Numbered from the stretch's first letter, positions 1 through 8,695 are shown. The stretch: 53,368 nt of DNA from Myxococcales bacterium (GCA_003153055.1 PMBV01000413.1:1-53368), one strand, 5' to 3'. Translations and numbers: made by a program. The notes: generated by a model from the letters alone, not told the origin.

Positions 1-85
1 GTCGCCGCGCAAACGCCTACTGGTTAAGGCGAGTGATCATCTCGTTCATAGAGCACTTTCCTTGATTGTTAGTTTGGTCGCTGCT

Positions 86-156
86 GCTACCTGGTCGCGG
101 CTGCTGACGGCTCTACTCCTGCTACCTGGTCGCGGCTGCTGACGGACTCTACTCCT
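86..156. repeat. Two-copy tandem repeat, 35-36 bp unit
   Basis: Two adjacent copies of one unit (86-120 and 121-156) differ by a single inserted base near the end of the second copy. They begin with GCTACCTGGTCGCGG and end with TCTACTCCT. No spacer separates them, so this is not a CRISPR array. The rest of 1-331 holds no convincing gene; the short open frames there are shadows of the repeat. It lies just upstream of the phage capsid locus, and its role is unknown. Confidence 0.8.
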
Positions 157-331
157 ACTAACCCATCCAGTAGAACACACCGAAGGCGGACGTTCAAGGT
201 CCCCGCAAACAACGATTGCCAAGAACGAGAAGACCCGGCCTTGCGATGCAATGCACATGCGGCGGCTTGAGCCGAGCGCGCCTCAGGACCCCGCCTGTTT
301 TGAGATGGAGATCGAGGGCTGATGTGGGGGC

Positions 332-2271
332 ATGATCGTCACCCGCGTTGCGGTTCTCGAGCTGGCCGAGCGGAAGACCGCCCCCGACTGGGTGAAGCGA
401 TTCCCCGCCACGCTGAGCACCGAAACCCCCGTGCCCCGCGTCGATGCCCGCGGGCGTGCGTTCAATGAGGTACTATCGCACGCCGATGGCGCGGTGATTC
501 TCTCGCGTGCGCCTCTCCCGCTGATCGAGTCCCACGACCGGTCGCGGGTGAACGTCGGCGTGGTCGACGGGCTTCGCCTCGACGGCGGGCGGCTTCGCGG
601 TGACCTGATCCTCGGCACCTCCGCGCGAGGGCAAGAGCTGGCGCGGGATATCGAGGCCGGGATCGTCCGCTCGCTGTCCGTGGGCTACTCGATCGATGAG
701 ATAGACGAGGACGAAGACGACGACGGCGAGCGCACGATGACCGCGACCCGTTGGACCCCTCAGGAGATTTCCCTGGTCTCGGTGCCCGCCGACATCAACG
801 CGGGGATCGGCCGCTCTTCACCACCAACGCAGCACCCGAAAGGAATCATCATGCCGAACGAAGTCGCCTCCGAAGTGAAGCCCAGCACCAACGCGGCGCA
901 GGTCGAGCGCGAGCGGGTCGAGGGATCCGCCACGTCTGCCGCGCTCTCGGCGGCCCCAGAGCCGAGCAGTTCGCCGCGAAGCTGATCACAGACGGTGTGT
1001 CCCTCGCAGATGCCCGCGGAGCGGTGCTTGACGCCCTCGAGGCGCGAACCACCGGAATCGGAGCGCCCACCGGGCACGGGATCGAGATGGGCCAGACCGC
1101 CGAGGAGAAGTGGCTCGACGGTGCCACCGCGGCCCTGATCGAGCGCTCGGGCCAGAAGGAACTGGTCACCCGCGCTGTTCAGAAGAAGGTTCCCGGCTTC
1201 GACGGCCTCGCTGTCGACGGGGGCGAGTTCCGCTCCATGTCCCTTCTCGACCTGGCCAGGGAATCGCTCGACCGTAAGGGGGTCCGAACCCGTGGCCTCT
1301 CGAAGATGGACCTCGCGGGCTCGGGCCTTCGTCGAGCGCTCCATGGGTGGGATGTACACGAGCCGGGCTGCTGGCTTCGCGCCCGCGAGTGACTTCAGCG
1401 TGCTCCTCGAGAATGTCTTGAACAAGGTTCTGCTCGCGGCCTACGCCCTGGCCCCCGACACCTGGAAGAAGGTCTGCAAGGTGGAGTCGGTCCCCGACTT
1501 CCGCGTGTCGCCTCGGTATCGGGTCGGTTCGTTCAAGCCGCTCGACAATGTCAGCGAGGGCGAGGACTACAAGAGCGTGACGGTGCCCGATGGCGTCCGC
1601 CTCGACATCAGCACCTCGACCAAGGGGAACATCCTCGCGGTCACCCGTCAGGCGATCGTCAACGACGACATGAGCGCGCTCGCGGACCTTTCATCGCGTT
1701 TCGGTCGGGCCGCGGGCCTCTCCCTCGAGACGGACTTCTACGCGCTCTTGAACCAGAACGCCGGACTGGGCCCGACGATGGCGGACGGGAACCCGTTCTT
1801 CCACTCGAGCCACGCGAACGTCAATGGTACTGGCGCCGCTCTCTCGGTCGCCGGCCTCGACGCCGACCGTGTGATCATGGCGAAGCAGAAGGACATCTCC
1901 AACAACGAGTTCCTGGGTCTGACGCCGTCCGCGCTTCTCGTGCCGATCGAGCTTGGGAACCAGGCGCGCCGGTTGAACACCGCTCCCTATGACACCGACT
2001 CAGGCGGCAAGTTCCAGCTCCCCAACCTGGTGCTGGACCTGTCCGAGACGTGGCCGACTCGCCCCGCATCAGCGGGACTCGGCGCTACCTGTTCGCCGAC
2101 CCCGCGATCGCGCCGGCCTTCGTGGTGGCCTTCCTTCAGGGCACCGGCGAGGCGCCCTTCATGGAGCAGCAACAGGGGTGGTCGGTGGACGGGATCCAGT
2201 GGAAGGTTCGCCTCGATGCCCGCGTGAACATCTTCGATGTTCGCGGCGCGGTCTCGAACGTGGGTCAGTAG
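332..2271 (+). pseudogene. Phage prohead protease/major capsid protein fusion, broken by three frameshifts
   Basis: The first part (332 to about 921) is an HK97-type prohead protease: it has the His of the LPLIESHDR stretch and the Ser of VRSLSVGYS, the usual catalytic pair of this serine protease family. Reading then moves to another frame near 921, where IRHVCRALGG continues the sense, and back near 1315-1325, where RAFVERSMGG resumes. It moves again near 2035-2045 and ends at 2271. The downstream two thirds (about 1330-2271) resemble a Mu gpT-like major head subunit, including a stretch rich in Asn and Gly around 1740-1830. Protease-capsid fusions of roughly 640 residues are a known arrangement in some phages. 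Three frame changes in one gene, while the chromosomal genes to the right are intact, point to prophage decay, although base-calling errors cannot be excluded. Start: ATG 332. Confidence 0.8.
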
Positions 2272-2333
2272 CCCGCGCGACCGCTCCCGGTGGCCAGGCC
2301 GGCGACGGGGCTTCGAGGCCCCGAGCGGACTCT

Positions 2334-3199
2334 ATGACCTCCTTCGTCTTCGACAACACGAGTCTCCCTATCGGCAAGACCGACCGCAACGCGTTGCCCG
2401 AGGTCCCCGCTGGGCAGAAGGTCACCGCGTCCGAGTGGAACACGGCGATGCAGGCGAGCCTGGACCTTCGCGGCGCTCTGCTCGCGCACCTGGGCCCGTC
2501 CTTCACCTTCGCGCCCATCGCCCACGTGCAAACCTTCGGCTTCACCTTCGCCGGCCCCGACTCCCAGTGTGGGCTTCCTGACGGTGGTTGCACGCTCGTG
2601 GCGATCGACAGCCCAGCGACCTGACCCTTACGGGGACCGCCTTCGGCACCTGGGCCAGTGCCTCCCTGGTGGTGCTCCAGAACGTAGGCACGGGTACCCT
2701 GACGATCCCACGTGCGTCGAGCGGCGTTTTCTTCATCGATGGGCAAGAGTTCGCCCTCCGCCCCGGAGCGATGGCGTTCTTCGCGCATGCCCCGGGCCAG
2801 GGCGGCCCCCTGGTTGAACTCGCGCGGTCGGATGCTCCGCCCCTGGTGGAGTCCTCGCTCGCGGGTGACGTGGTCTCCGAGACCAGCCAGTTCTGGATCG
2901 GCCAGCGCGCGATCAACTCGACCTTCGAGGTGCTCGTCGATCCCGACACCGACGTGACGATCGCCACCTCGCCGATCATCGTGGCCAACGGCCTATCGCG
3001 CGTGGGGCGGTGCCTGTTGGTCTTCCGCGGCCCCGGCGGGCACTCGGTGACACTCACCACTGGGCCGAACCCGGGTCAGGCGATGGCGTTCGTGAACGGG
3101 GAAGCCGCGGTCACCTTCCACTCCGGCGACTCGATCGAGTTCGCCTTGCTAGGCGATGGGGTGTGGCACGAGGCGAGTCGGAGCGTCGCGGGGCCGTGA
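2334..3199 (+). pseudogene. Frameshifted phage structural gene following the capsid gene
   Basis: The gene starts at ATG 2334 (MTSFVFDNTSLPIGKTDRN). It runs in one frame to about 2610, where that frame stops at 2624, while the adjacent frame continues without a break from about 2605 to 3199. The second part is a beta-rich sequence with repeated short strands. Position directly after the major capsid gene suggests a head decoration, head-tail joining or other virion protein; I do not recognise a named family. A further frame near the end (to 3216) finishes VTNAGQ, echoing the VSNVGQ end of the capsid frame, so the original C-terminus may have been there. Another sign of prophage decay. Confidence 0.6.
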
Positions 3200-3370
3200 C
3201 CAACGCTGGCCAGTAATCGCAGGGCACCGGGCAACGGCTCCGCGGGGGTTCGACGCACCCGGCCCGGGCTGGGGGACTCCTCACCGCCACCAAAGCCGAG
3301 GGGCTGATACCCCGCTCGGCAGTGTGAGCCGAACTTCCCGGGAGTCGTGCCCTGGGGATCTCACAACGCT

Positions 3371-3414
3371 GCGGCCCGCTAAGAGCGCTCCCTCTTGGCG
3401 GGCCGTGGTGTTTC
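3371..3414 (+). terminator. Strong hairpin terminator after the phage structural genes
   Basis: A 14-bp stem pairs 3372-3385 with 3392-3405 with one G-T wobble and a 6-nt loop. It is followed by a short T-containing stretch (GTGGTGTTT). It lies in the 3200-3650 gap, which otherwise holds no supported gene, and probably ends the phage late transcript. Confidence 0.65.
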
Positions 3415-3650
3415 CGCAGGACTTGATCGAAGGTCTGACCATTCGTTCAGGTGGCCCTGAACAGCTCTCCCGATCAGGTAGGGCCCCTCGCTCCCTGTTT
3501 TCGCCCCATTACCCTCCCCGGGTCAAAGCGCTCGTTAGCAACTTGAGGCTTCCTGTGGAAGTTAGCTTGCGTCTTGCGCGTATAGTGCGCAGACACACTG
3601 TAGTGAGGCAGCATATGGGCAACAAAGCGCGATGCAGGGGGAGTGAGCAA

Positions 3651-3923
3651 ATGGGCACTGACGCAACCAGCATCAGGAACTACGTGGCCCACCTTGGAGG
3701 TCTCTACTCGGAGGGCTTCCTTTCGGGGGTCACGAGCGTTTTCGCTCATGGCCTCTCGCACCTGGCCTCAGCAAAATTCCTCCCGTCTTTCGCTGGCACC
3801 GACGAGGAGGCCCTGGCGAGCGACTGGGCGGCGGTTGGCGGAGACCTTCGGACTGTGATAGCCAAGATGCCCCAAGACGGAGGGGCTATTGGGGCGGAAG
3901 ACCCGGGAAAAAAGACGACTTAG
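3651..3923 (+). CDS. Small hypothetical cargo protein (90 aa)
   Basis: ATG 3651 is preceded by AGGGGGAG seven bases upstream, a better start than the in-frame ATG at 3615. The 90-residue product (starting MGTDATSIRNYVAHLGG) has no recognisable domain and no signal peptide. Its 3' end overlaps the next gene by 35 bases, so the two are probably co-transcribed and translationally linked. It sits between the phage structural genes and the attachment site, the usual place for cargo genes of an integrated element. Function unknown. Confidence 0.55.
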   Translation: MGTDATSIRNYVAHLGGLYSEGFLSGVTSVFAHGLSHLASAKFLPSFAGTDEEALASDWAAVGGDLRTVIAKMPQDGGAIGAEDPGKKTT

Positions 3924-4485
3924 GCAGCTTGCGAAGACCAGGCAACAGGCGCTGGCAGTTTCTTCAGTGGGGGTTGTAACGCCCGACCATCAAGCGGCAC
4001 CCGCAACAGGAAGCGGGAATGCACCGCACGCCGTGGTGACGAAGCGGCTCTACCACTCGAGGTTCAGCGCTGGGCCTCTGCCTCCGCCTGAGCACCTAGC
4101 TGAGTATGGTCGGGTTGTCCCGGGACTTCCCGACCGGATCGTCCAAATGGCAGAAGGTGAGCAGAAGCATCGCCACGAAATGGAGCGCCAAACCCTCGAA
4201 CTTGGACGCGACGGATTGGCAGCTGAGATCCATGCGCACAAGCGCGGGCAGTGGTTCGCATTCGGCACGTTCGTCGCGGCGGCCGTTCTTACGTGGGGCT
4301 TCGTGACGAAGGGAGCCCCAGGTTGGGGGGCGGGAATCATGGGTGCTGAACTGGTGACGGCCGTCGGTCTGTTCCTGAAACGGAAGCGAGACCAAGAAGC
4401 GATCATGAAGCGCCAGGCCGACGACACCAAGCCGCATGAGCCGGCCCCGGGGGTCGACCCGCGTTTGCCTCCCGAGACTCACTAG
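3889..4485 (+). CDS. DUF2335 family membrane protein
   Basis: The 198-residue product carries the DUF2335 core: a histidine/serine stretch, GPLPPPEHLAEYGRVVPG, then a charged helix (about 85-120) rich in Glu, His and Arg. A hydrophobic hairpin follows (about 122-165), which is probably two transmembrane helices, and then a basic KRKR tail. Start TTG 3889 is supported by GGAGG five bases upstream; it overlaps the preceding small ORF. DUF2335 proteins are of unknown function. Their biochemical role cannot be inferred here; placement in the phage-derived region suggests mobile cargo. Confidence 0.75.
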   Translation: MGRKTREKRRLRQLAKTRQQALAVSSVGVVTPDHQAAPATGSGNAPHAVVTKRLYHSRFSAGPLPPPEHLAEYGRVVPGLPDRIVQMAEGEQKHRHEMERQTLELGRDGLAAEIHAHKRGQWFAFGTFVAAAVLTWGFVTKGAPGWGAGIMGAELVTAVGLFLKRKRDQEAIMKRQADDTKPHEPAPGVDPRLPPETH

Positions 4486-4676
4486 GCCTGAGCCGCCCGA
4501 TCGGCCCCTGGTTCCTTGTGATGAACGCCGCGAGGTCTTCGGCCCGGCACCGGATCGACTCGCCCACCCGAACAGTGGCCAGCGTACCCGAGCCCGCGAG
4601 CTTGTAGACCGTCGCCCTTGCTCACTCCGAGTGCTCGCGCCACGTCAGCGACCCTCAGAAGCCCTTCAGGGGGCAC
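4484..4676 (-). pseudogene. Excisionase-like helix-turn-helix protein, frameshifted
   Basis: On the minus strand, from a possible GTG at 4676, LLRVADVARALGVSK matches the first helix-turn-helix of small excisionase/MerR-like (HTH_17) proteins. The sense then passes to the next frame at about 4612-4620, which reads ATVYKLAGSGTLATVRVG followed by ESIRCRAEDLAAFITR, the rest of the same domain. An extra G in a GGG run explains the shift. Without correction the frame ends at 4484; the corrected frame runs on without an early stop. Excisionase-like genes next to an attachment site normally set the direction of element recombination, so this one is likely a dead recombination directionality factor. 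Confidence 0.7.
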
Positions 4677-4828
4677 TTTCACCGGCGACAAGGGAGCGAC
4701 AAATCTTTCACCACTTGGCGTGCTTTGGCTCCCACCTGATGGATTCGGCGTGCCCCGACCTCCTGTGTTGTCAGGTAGTTGCGAGCCCATGACAGTGGGT
4801 GATAGAGGGTGCGAAAGGGCTTCTTGCA

Positions 4829-4872
4829 GTTCGGGACCAAGGGGTCGCAGGTTCAAATCCTGTCTCCCCGAC
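4829..4872 (+). other. Attachment site: 3' part of tRNA-Pro(CGG)
   Basis: The segment reads as the end of a proline tRNA: anticodon loop TTCGGGA (anticodon CGG), CCAAG anticodon 3' strand, GGGTC variable loop, T arm GCAGG-TTCAAAT-CCTGT, acceptor strand CTCCCCG and discriminator A at 4871. The 5' half is absent: no CGGGGAG acceptor strand and no D arm lie upstream, and the base-paired partner of CCAAG is not there. A 3' tRNA fragment next to phage genes and a broken excisionase is the classic far junction of an element integrated into a tRNA gene. The orientation places the element to the left and host DNA to the right. Confidence 0.8.
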
Positions 4873-5078
4873 TGATGGAAGGCCCGGATTCTTCTTGGGA
4901 AACCGAGGCGAGTCAGGGCCTTCGCTTTCGGAGGGGGGTGGCGGATACCCGCGCATGGAGCCATTCGAAACCGCGGTCCGCCAACACCGAACCTCAACAG
5001 CGAGGAGGAGCTTAGGCCTGCCCGAAGACATAATTTCATAGGTATTACCGTTGGTTACTGGTTGACGAGCGCCAGCCT

Positions 5079-5096
5079 ATTTGCGAGTGAGCAAAT
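5079..5096. promoter_or_regulatory. Inverted repeat upstream of the GIY-YIG gene
   Basis: ATTTGC-GAGTGA-GCAAAT is a perfect 6-bp dyad in an AT-richer stretch about 50 bases before the GTG start at 5148. It could be an operator or a small hairpin in the leader. No clear sigma-70 pair was found around it. The rest of 4873-5078 holds no supported gene. Confidence 0.3.
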
Positions 5097-5147
5097 TATG
5101 AATTGGGGCTTCTACGGGCGCCGCGCCGAGTCGATGAGGGCCGCCGC

Positions 5148-6017
5148 GTGAAGCTCGCGCCCAAGACCATCCAAATCTTCCTCCCCGGCGGCGACCCCCA
5201 CGGCATCCGCGCCGCCGAGATCACCACGCGCATCGTGCAGCTCATCGAGGTTCCCCGGAGCCTGCTCCAGGACTTCCTCAAGATGCCCGAGAGCGACCAA
5301 GTCGCCCTCTACTTCCTCTTCAGCCAGCCCGGCGAAGGTGTCGAGTCGAAGGTCTACATCGGTCAGACGGGTGACCTCCGCACGCGCCTCTCGACCCACA
5401 ACCGGAAGATGGAATTCTGGGAACGCGCACTGGTGCTCATCTCCCGCACCCACAGCCTCACCCAGACCCACGCGCTCCTTCTGGAGTGGTACTGCATCCA
5501 AGAGGCGCGCAGGGCCGGCCGCTACGCCGACGAAAACAGCAACAGCGGTAGCAGGCCCCACACCCCGGCGCCGCTCGAGGCGGACTGCCTGGAGATCTTC
5601 GAGACGGGCCGCACTCTCCTCACCACCCTCGGGTACCCCGTCTTCGACGCCGTTGGCACCGTAGGAGAGGGCGCCGACGAGGAGGACATGTTCTTTCTCA
5701 CCGCTGGCGGTATCGAGGGCCGCGGCCTCTACACGTCAGAGGGCTTCGTCGTCCTCAAGGGCTCCCGCGGCAATCGCGCCAACGCTCCCACCTTCAGCGA
5801 GAGCAATCAGCGCTTCCGCCAGCGGCTCCTCGATGGAGGCGTCACGCGCGCGGACGGAGACGCCGTCGTCTTCGAGAAGGACCACCTCTTCGGGTCGCCC
5901 AGCATGGCGGCCATGGCGCTCCTGGGCCGTAGCTCGAACGGTTGGAAGGAGTGGAAGAGCAAGGGAGGGTCGACGTTGCACGACCTGAAGCGCGCCGGTG
6001 CGGAGGGCGACGAGTGA
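5148..6017 (+). CDS. GIY-YIG nuclease family protein with C-terminal DUF4357
   Basis: The 289-residue product has a GIY-YIG-like fold: ALYFLF (about 53-58) in place of the GIY strand, then VYIGQTGDLRTRL (69-81) with the YIG triplet and the conserved arginines, and a Glu in LLLEWYCIQ (about 113) that suits the metal-binding catalytic Glu. The C-terminus (about 225-275) resembles DUF4357, with DHLFGSPSMAAMALLG and a Trp-rich NGWKEWKSKGG, a common partner of GIY-YIG domains. GTG 5148 is chosen because GAGGG precedes it; the TTG at 5103 has no ribosome site. It stands alone just outside the prophage attachment site. Proteins of this architecture are assumed to cut or bind DNA, but their role is not established. 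Confidence 0.75.
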   Translation: MKLAPKTIQIFLPGGDPHGIRAAEITTRIVQLIEVPRSLLQDFLKMPESDQVALYFLFSQPGEGVESKVYIGQTGDLRTRLSTHNRKMEFWERALVLISRTHSLTQTHALLLEWYCIQEARRAGRYADENSNSGSRPHTPAPLEADCLEIFETGRTLLTTLGYPVFDAVGTVGEGADEEDMFFLTAGGIEGRGLYTSEGFVVLKGSRGNRANAPTFSESNQRFRQRLLDGGVTRADGDAVVFEKDHLFGSPSMAAMALLGRSSNGWKEWKSKGGSTLHDLKRAGAEGDE

Positions 6018-6463
6018 GTCTCTACAAGGAGATCACCCTACGTGGGGCTGTAGTTGAAGCCGCCTCAATCGCACCGCATCTATAGCCCGCTCGGAGAGCT
6101 GGAGGAGTTCTGGAGCAGGGTCGGCCTCGGCGCGTAGGAAGCCGACCTCAGGCCAGATGCCTCCGCCGCGTCCAGATTCCGGGGAGCGCAGAAACTGAAC
6201 GGCGGGCCCACCGTCCACCCGCAGGGCCCGCCGATCCACACTCCGCTCCCGCTGACGCGGGCCTTGCTCCGTACGCCACTCCTTCGGGAGGGCTCGGTAT
6301 CATTTCCAGTGCCCCTTCGTGGAGCAAGAAATGACGCGGAATCCCAATTGGCACGCTCCCGCCTCATCCCAATTCACCCCTGTGGCACCAGCACCGCCGG
6401 GCCCTGTCGACCTACGCAGCCACGGTCGTCGGATGCGATGCCTGGCCAGTCGCCACCGCGCTG
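6018..6463. other. Gene-free interval with a GC-rich hairpin
   Basis: No supported gene occurs here; the open frames lack plausible starts or look like shadows. It contains a perfect 10-bp hairpin, CGGCGGGCCC at 6200-6209 paired with GGGCCCGCCG at 6224-6233, without a T run. It could end transcripts from either side. A second dyad, TCATTTC near 6299 with GAAATGA near 6329, is weaker. Confidence 0.4.
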
Positions 6464-6790
6464 TCACTCCACCACGAAGTTCAACAACCGGCCTCGAACG
6501 AAGATGACCCGCTTCACCGACTTCCCGGAGAGGGCCGACTTCACCCGCTCGTTGGCCTCGGCCAGCGCTCGCACCTCCGCCTCGGTCGCCGTGCGCGGGA
6601 CTGATACATCGGCGCGCATCCGACTCATCACCTGCACGGCGTAGGTCACCTGCTCCTCGGCGACGAGCGCCGGGTCGAACCTGGGCCACGGCTGCTGGCA
6701 TACGAAGCCCTCGCCTCCGAGGCGCTGCCACAGCTCCTCGGCGAGGTGGGGCGCGTAGGGCGAAAGGAGTCGCGCCAACGTCTTCGTCAT
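6464..6790 (-). pseudogene. leuS: Orphan C-terminal fragment of leucyl-tRNA synthetase
   Basis: The 108 codons match the end of LeuS: LLSPYAPHLAEELWQRLG is the end of the anticodon-binding helical domain, QQPWPRFD follows, and the small C-terminal domain ends VKRVIFVRGRLLNFVVE, as in intact LeuS. A normal LeuS is over 800 residues, so about seven eighths of the gene is missing. The frame is closed upstream by TGA near 6844, and no LeuS-like sequence is visible in other frames. The remnant probably arose by duplication or deletion near the integration site. A complete leuS must exist elsewhere because the enzyme is essential. Confidence 0.85.
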
Positions 6791-6934
6791 GTGCTGGAAG
6801 CTCCTCGGTCGAAGACGAGGCGGCCGACCCGCCCTGACCGCTCATCGACCCGGAGCATCCACCCGGCTGCCCCCGAGGGCCAACATCGGCAAACGCTTGC
6901 CGCTCCTCGATGAGCCCACCTCCGGCGCTCCGGT

Positions 6935-7327
6935 CTACGGCTCCACCGACACCCGTACGTACCGACTGGGCACGGCGCTCCGGTCGAACCAGAAGCCGCA
7001 TTGGGTGACGCCAGGCTCGGCGCCTACGAGGCGCAGGCTGTCCTTTTGGGTGGCGACCTCGACGAGAGGCGAGTCGCACACCGTCAGCACGACTTGTCTG
7101 GGGAACACCAGCTCCACCGATGCGTTGACCGACAGCTCCACGAGGTCGGTGAAGCCTCCGTCGTAGAGCGTTCCTCCGTCGGCGAGGCCCTGCCACCGTG
7201 CCAGCGTGGACCCCCCGCCGTCCGTCTCCTCCAGGGGGCCTCCGTCGATTGCGCCCGCGTCGACCGCCCGGCCCGTGAGTGGAGACCCCGACAACACGAG
7301 CAAGAGGGGCAACCAGGACGGCAGCAC
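6935..7327 (-). CDS. Small exported hypothetical protein
   Basis: From GTG 7327 the product (130 aa) begins MLPSWLPLLLVLSGSPLTGRA, a convincing signal peptide. A low-complexity Asp/Gly linker follows (DAGAIDGGPLEETDGGG), then a compact domain with two Cys that could form a disulfide (VLTVCDSPLVEV and TQCGFWF). The longer upstream frame to 7609 is rejected because it runs across a large inverted repeat and lacks a signal sequence at its own start. It lies upstream of, and in the same direction as, the leuS fragment. Function unknown. Confidence 0.55.
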   Translation of the reverse strand: MLPSWLPLLLVLSGSPLTGRAVDAGAIDGGPLEETDGGGSTLARWQGLADGGTLYDGGFTDLVELSVNASVELVFPRQVVLTVCDSPLVEVATQKDSLRLVGAEPGVTQCGFWFDRSAVPSRYVRVSVEP

Positions 7328-7524
7328 CCATGCACCATACCGGCGAGGCCGACCCGGCGCACTTTCCCAACCCACAGGCCGAAACTCCGCTCGAACGATC
7401 GGGAGCTGGCTCGCCGGGCCGTTCCCGTGCGAAGGCCCAGCCCACGCCCAACGGTTCCACTTGCGTCCTCTCGCGCATCCCCAGCGGCTCGACCCTCGAC
7501 GCGAGGTCGGTGCCTCAGGGGTCA

Positions 7525-7616
7525 GGCCCAAATGGAAGAGCAGCTTCCATCCCGCCTTCGAGCGAAGTTCGGGCCACCGAGCCACGAAAGATGGAAGCTG
7601 CTCTCCCATTTGGGCC
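7525..7616. repeat. Long inverted repeat (26-bp arms, one mismatch)
   Basis: Arm 7525-7550 is the reverse complement of 7591-7616 except for one base; a 40-base spacer separates them. Both arms contain the core AGAGCAGCTTCCAT in opposite orientation. It lies in the divergent gap 7328-7719 between the exported protein and the thioesterase gene, which otherwise holds no supported gene. The dyad could form a long hairpin in RNA from either strand, or be a short palindromic repeat element. Confidence 0.85.
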
Positions 7617-7719
7617 CAACAGCGACCCGAGCCGAGGAGCTGGTGAGGACGCCTCGGTGCTGGAGCCCCAAGCCGCCCCAGTTCCCTCCATGCGTCTCGT
7701 CGAGCTAGGAGGACCCGAG

Positions 7720-8517
7720 ATGCCCGACGACACCCCTCCGTTCGACCTCCTCACCCACATCACTCCCTCTGGAGCGGGCCGCTTCGCCGTCCAATTCCCC
7801 GACGGCTGGCATCAGGGCCGAGGCCTCTTCGGAGGCGTCGTCACGGCGGTGCTGGTCCGCGCCCTCGAGGCCAGCGCGCCCGACCGCCCGCTCCGGAGCC
7901 TCACCGCCGAGCTCTGTGGGCCGACCCAACCTGGCCCAGCCGAGCTCCAGGTGGAGACGCTCCGGGTGGGGAACGCGGTCTCCACGGTGGCGGTGCGCCT
8001 CGTTCAGGCTGGGCAAGTCCAGGCCCACGCGGTTGGCGTGCTGGGGCAAGACCGGGGGACCGTGGCGGACCGGACCCTCCTCGCAGCGCCGGAGCCGAGT
8101 GACTGGCGCTCCCTCGAGCCGCTGGACCTCAAACCTCCGATGAGCCCCGACTTCGCCCAGCACCTGGAGTTCCGCTGCCTCACGATGCCCTTCACCGGTG
8201 GGCGGCCCGAGGTCTCAGGCTGGGTCCGCCCGCGTCGCCCGGGCCGTGCTCGGGACGCTGCCTACCTGGCCGGCTGTATCGACGCCTACTGGCCTGCCGA
8301 GTTCACCTGCCTCGAGGCGCCTCGGCCGGTCGCCACCATCGCCTTCACCTTCCAGCCCCTGGGTAACTTCGTCGGCCTCGACCCCGACGCTCCGCTGTAC
8401 TTCCGCTCGATGGTCGCCGCGTCGCGCGGTGGGTACGACGTCGAGCTCCGTGAGCTCTGGGGCCATGACGGTCGGTTGCTTGCGTTGAACCAGCAGACCA
8501 TCTGCATCATCAAGTGA
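7720..8517 (+). CDS. Acyl-CoA thioesterase-like double hotdog protein
   Basis: The 265-residue product resembles TesB-like thioesterases with two hotdog repeats. An N-terminal half (about 10-110) has the LFGGVVTAVLVRAL helix that lies along the hotdog sheet, followed by the SLTAELCGPTQPG strand. The C-terminal half (about 150-265) includes GCIDAYWPAEFTC and ATIAFTFQPLG, where the substrate acyl group is normally bound. These enzymes hydrolyse acyl-CoA to free acid and CoA in the cytoplasm. AGGAGG seven bases upstream fixes ATG 7720 rather than ATG 7690. Gene neighbours do not define a pathway. Confidence 0.7.
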   Translation: MPDDTPPFDLLTHITPSGAGRFAVQFPDGWHQGRGLFGGVVTAVLVRALEASAPDRPLRSLTAELCGPTQPGPAELQVETLRVGNAVSTVAVRLVQAGQVQAHAVGVLGQDRGTVADRTLLAAPEPSDWRSLEPLDLKPPMSPDFAQHLEFRCLTMPFTGGRPEVSGWVRPRRPGRARDAAYLAGCIDAYWPAEFTCLEAPRPVATIAFTFQPLGNFVGLDPDAPLYFRSMVAASRGGYDVELRELWGHDGRLLALNQQTICIIK

Positions 8518-8695
8518 CCGACCGACGCACCGCCGGCGCTTCACGACCGCGGCAACCTGCGGTAGACGAGTCGCACCAACCGAGTGGTGACTAGGGTTCC
8601 GGCCGCGCAGGGCGGTGCTGGGCCGAGCGTCACGAAGACCCGCGCGAGCGGGCTGCACCCCAGGGAGAGAAGCCCAGAGGAGGAGACGTTGGCTT

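Noticed and set aside
86..156. CRISPR-like repeats
   Set aside because: Just two adjacent copies, with no spacers.
1292..2227. Capsid frame as an intact stand-alone gene
   Set aside because: The upstream protease and downstream continuation lie in other frames and are needed to complete the fusion. The end of this frame is nonsense.
3216..3330. Possible small coding fragment ending LLTATKAEGLIPRSAV
   Set aside because: Only about 33 codons, no start codon and no recognisable family; kept as intergenic.
3543..3586. Sigma-70-like promoter with TATAGT at 3581
   Set aside because: No -35 element at acceptable spacing was found; the best candidates are too near or too far.
4750..4872. A complete tRNA gene
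   Set aside because: The acceptor 5' strand, D arm and 5' side of the anticodon stem do not match; only the 3' part is present.
4799..5041. Open frames with motifs such as GVAGSNPVSP and LNLRPLGPEL
   Set aside because: These are well-known false translations of tRNA genes in both strands. They arise from the tRNA-Pro fragment at 4829-4872.
6300..7478. Long minus-strand open frame over the leuS fragment and secreted gene
   Set aside because: Composition is Arg/Gly/Ala shadow-like, and the LeuS sequence in the other frame is unmistakable.
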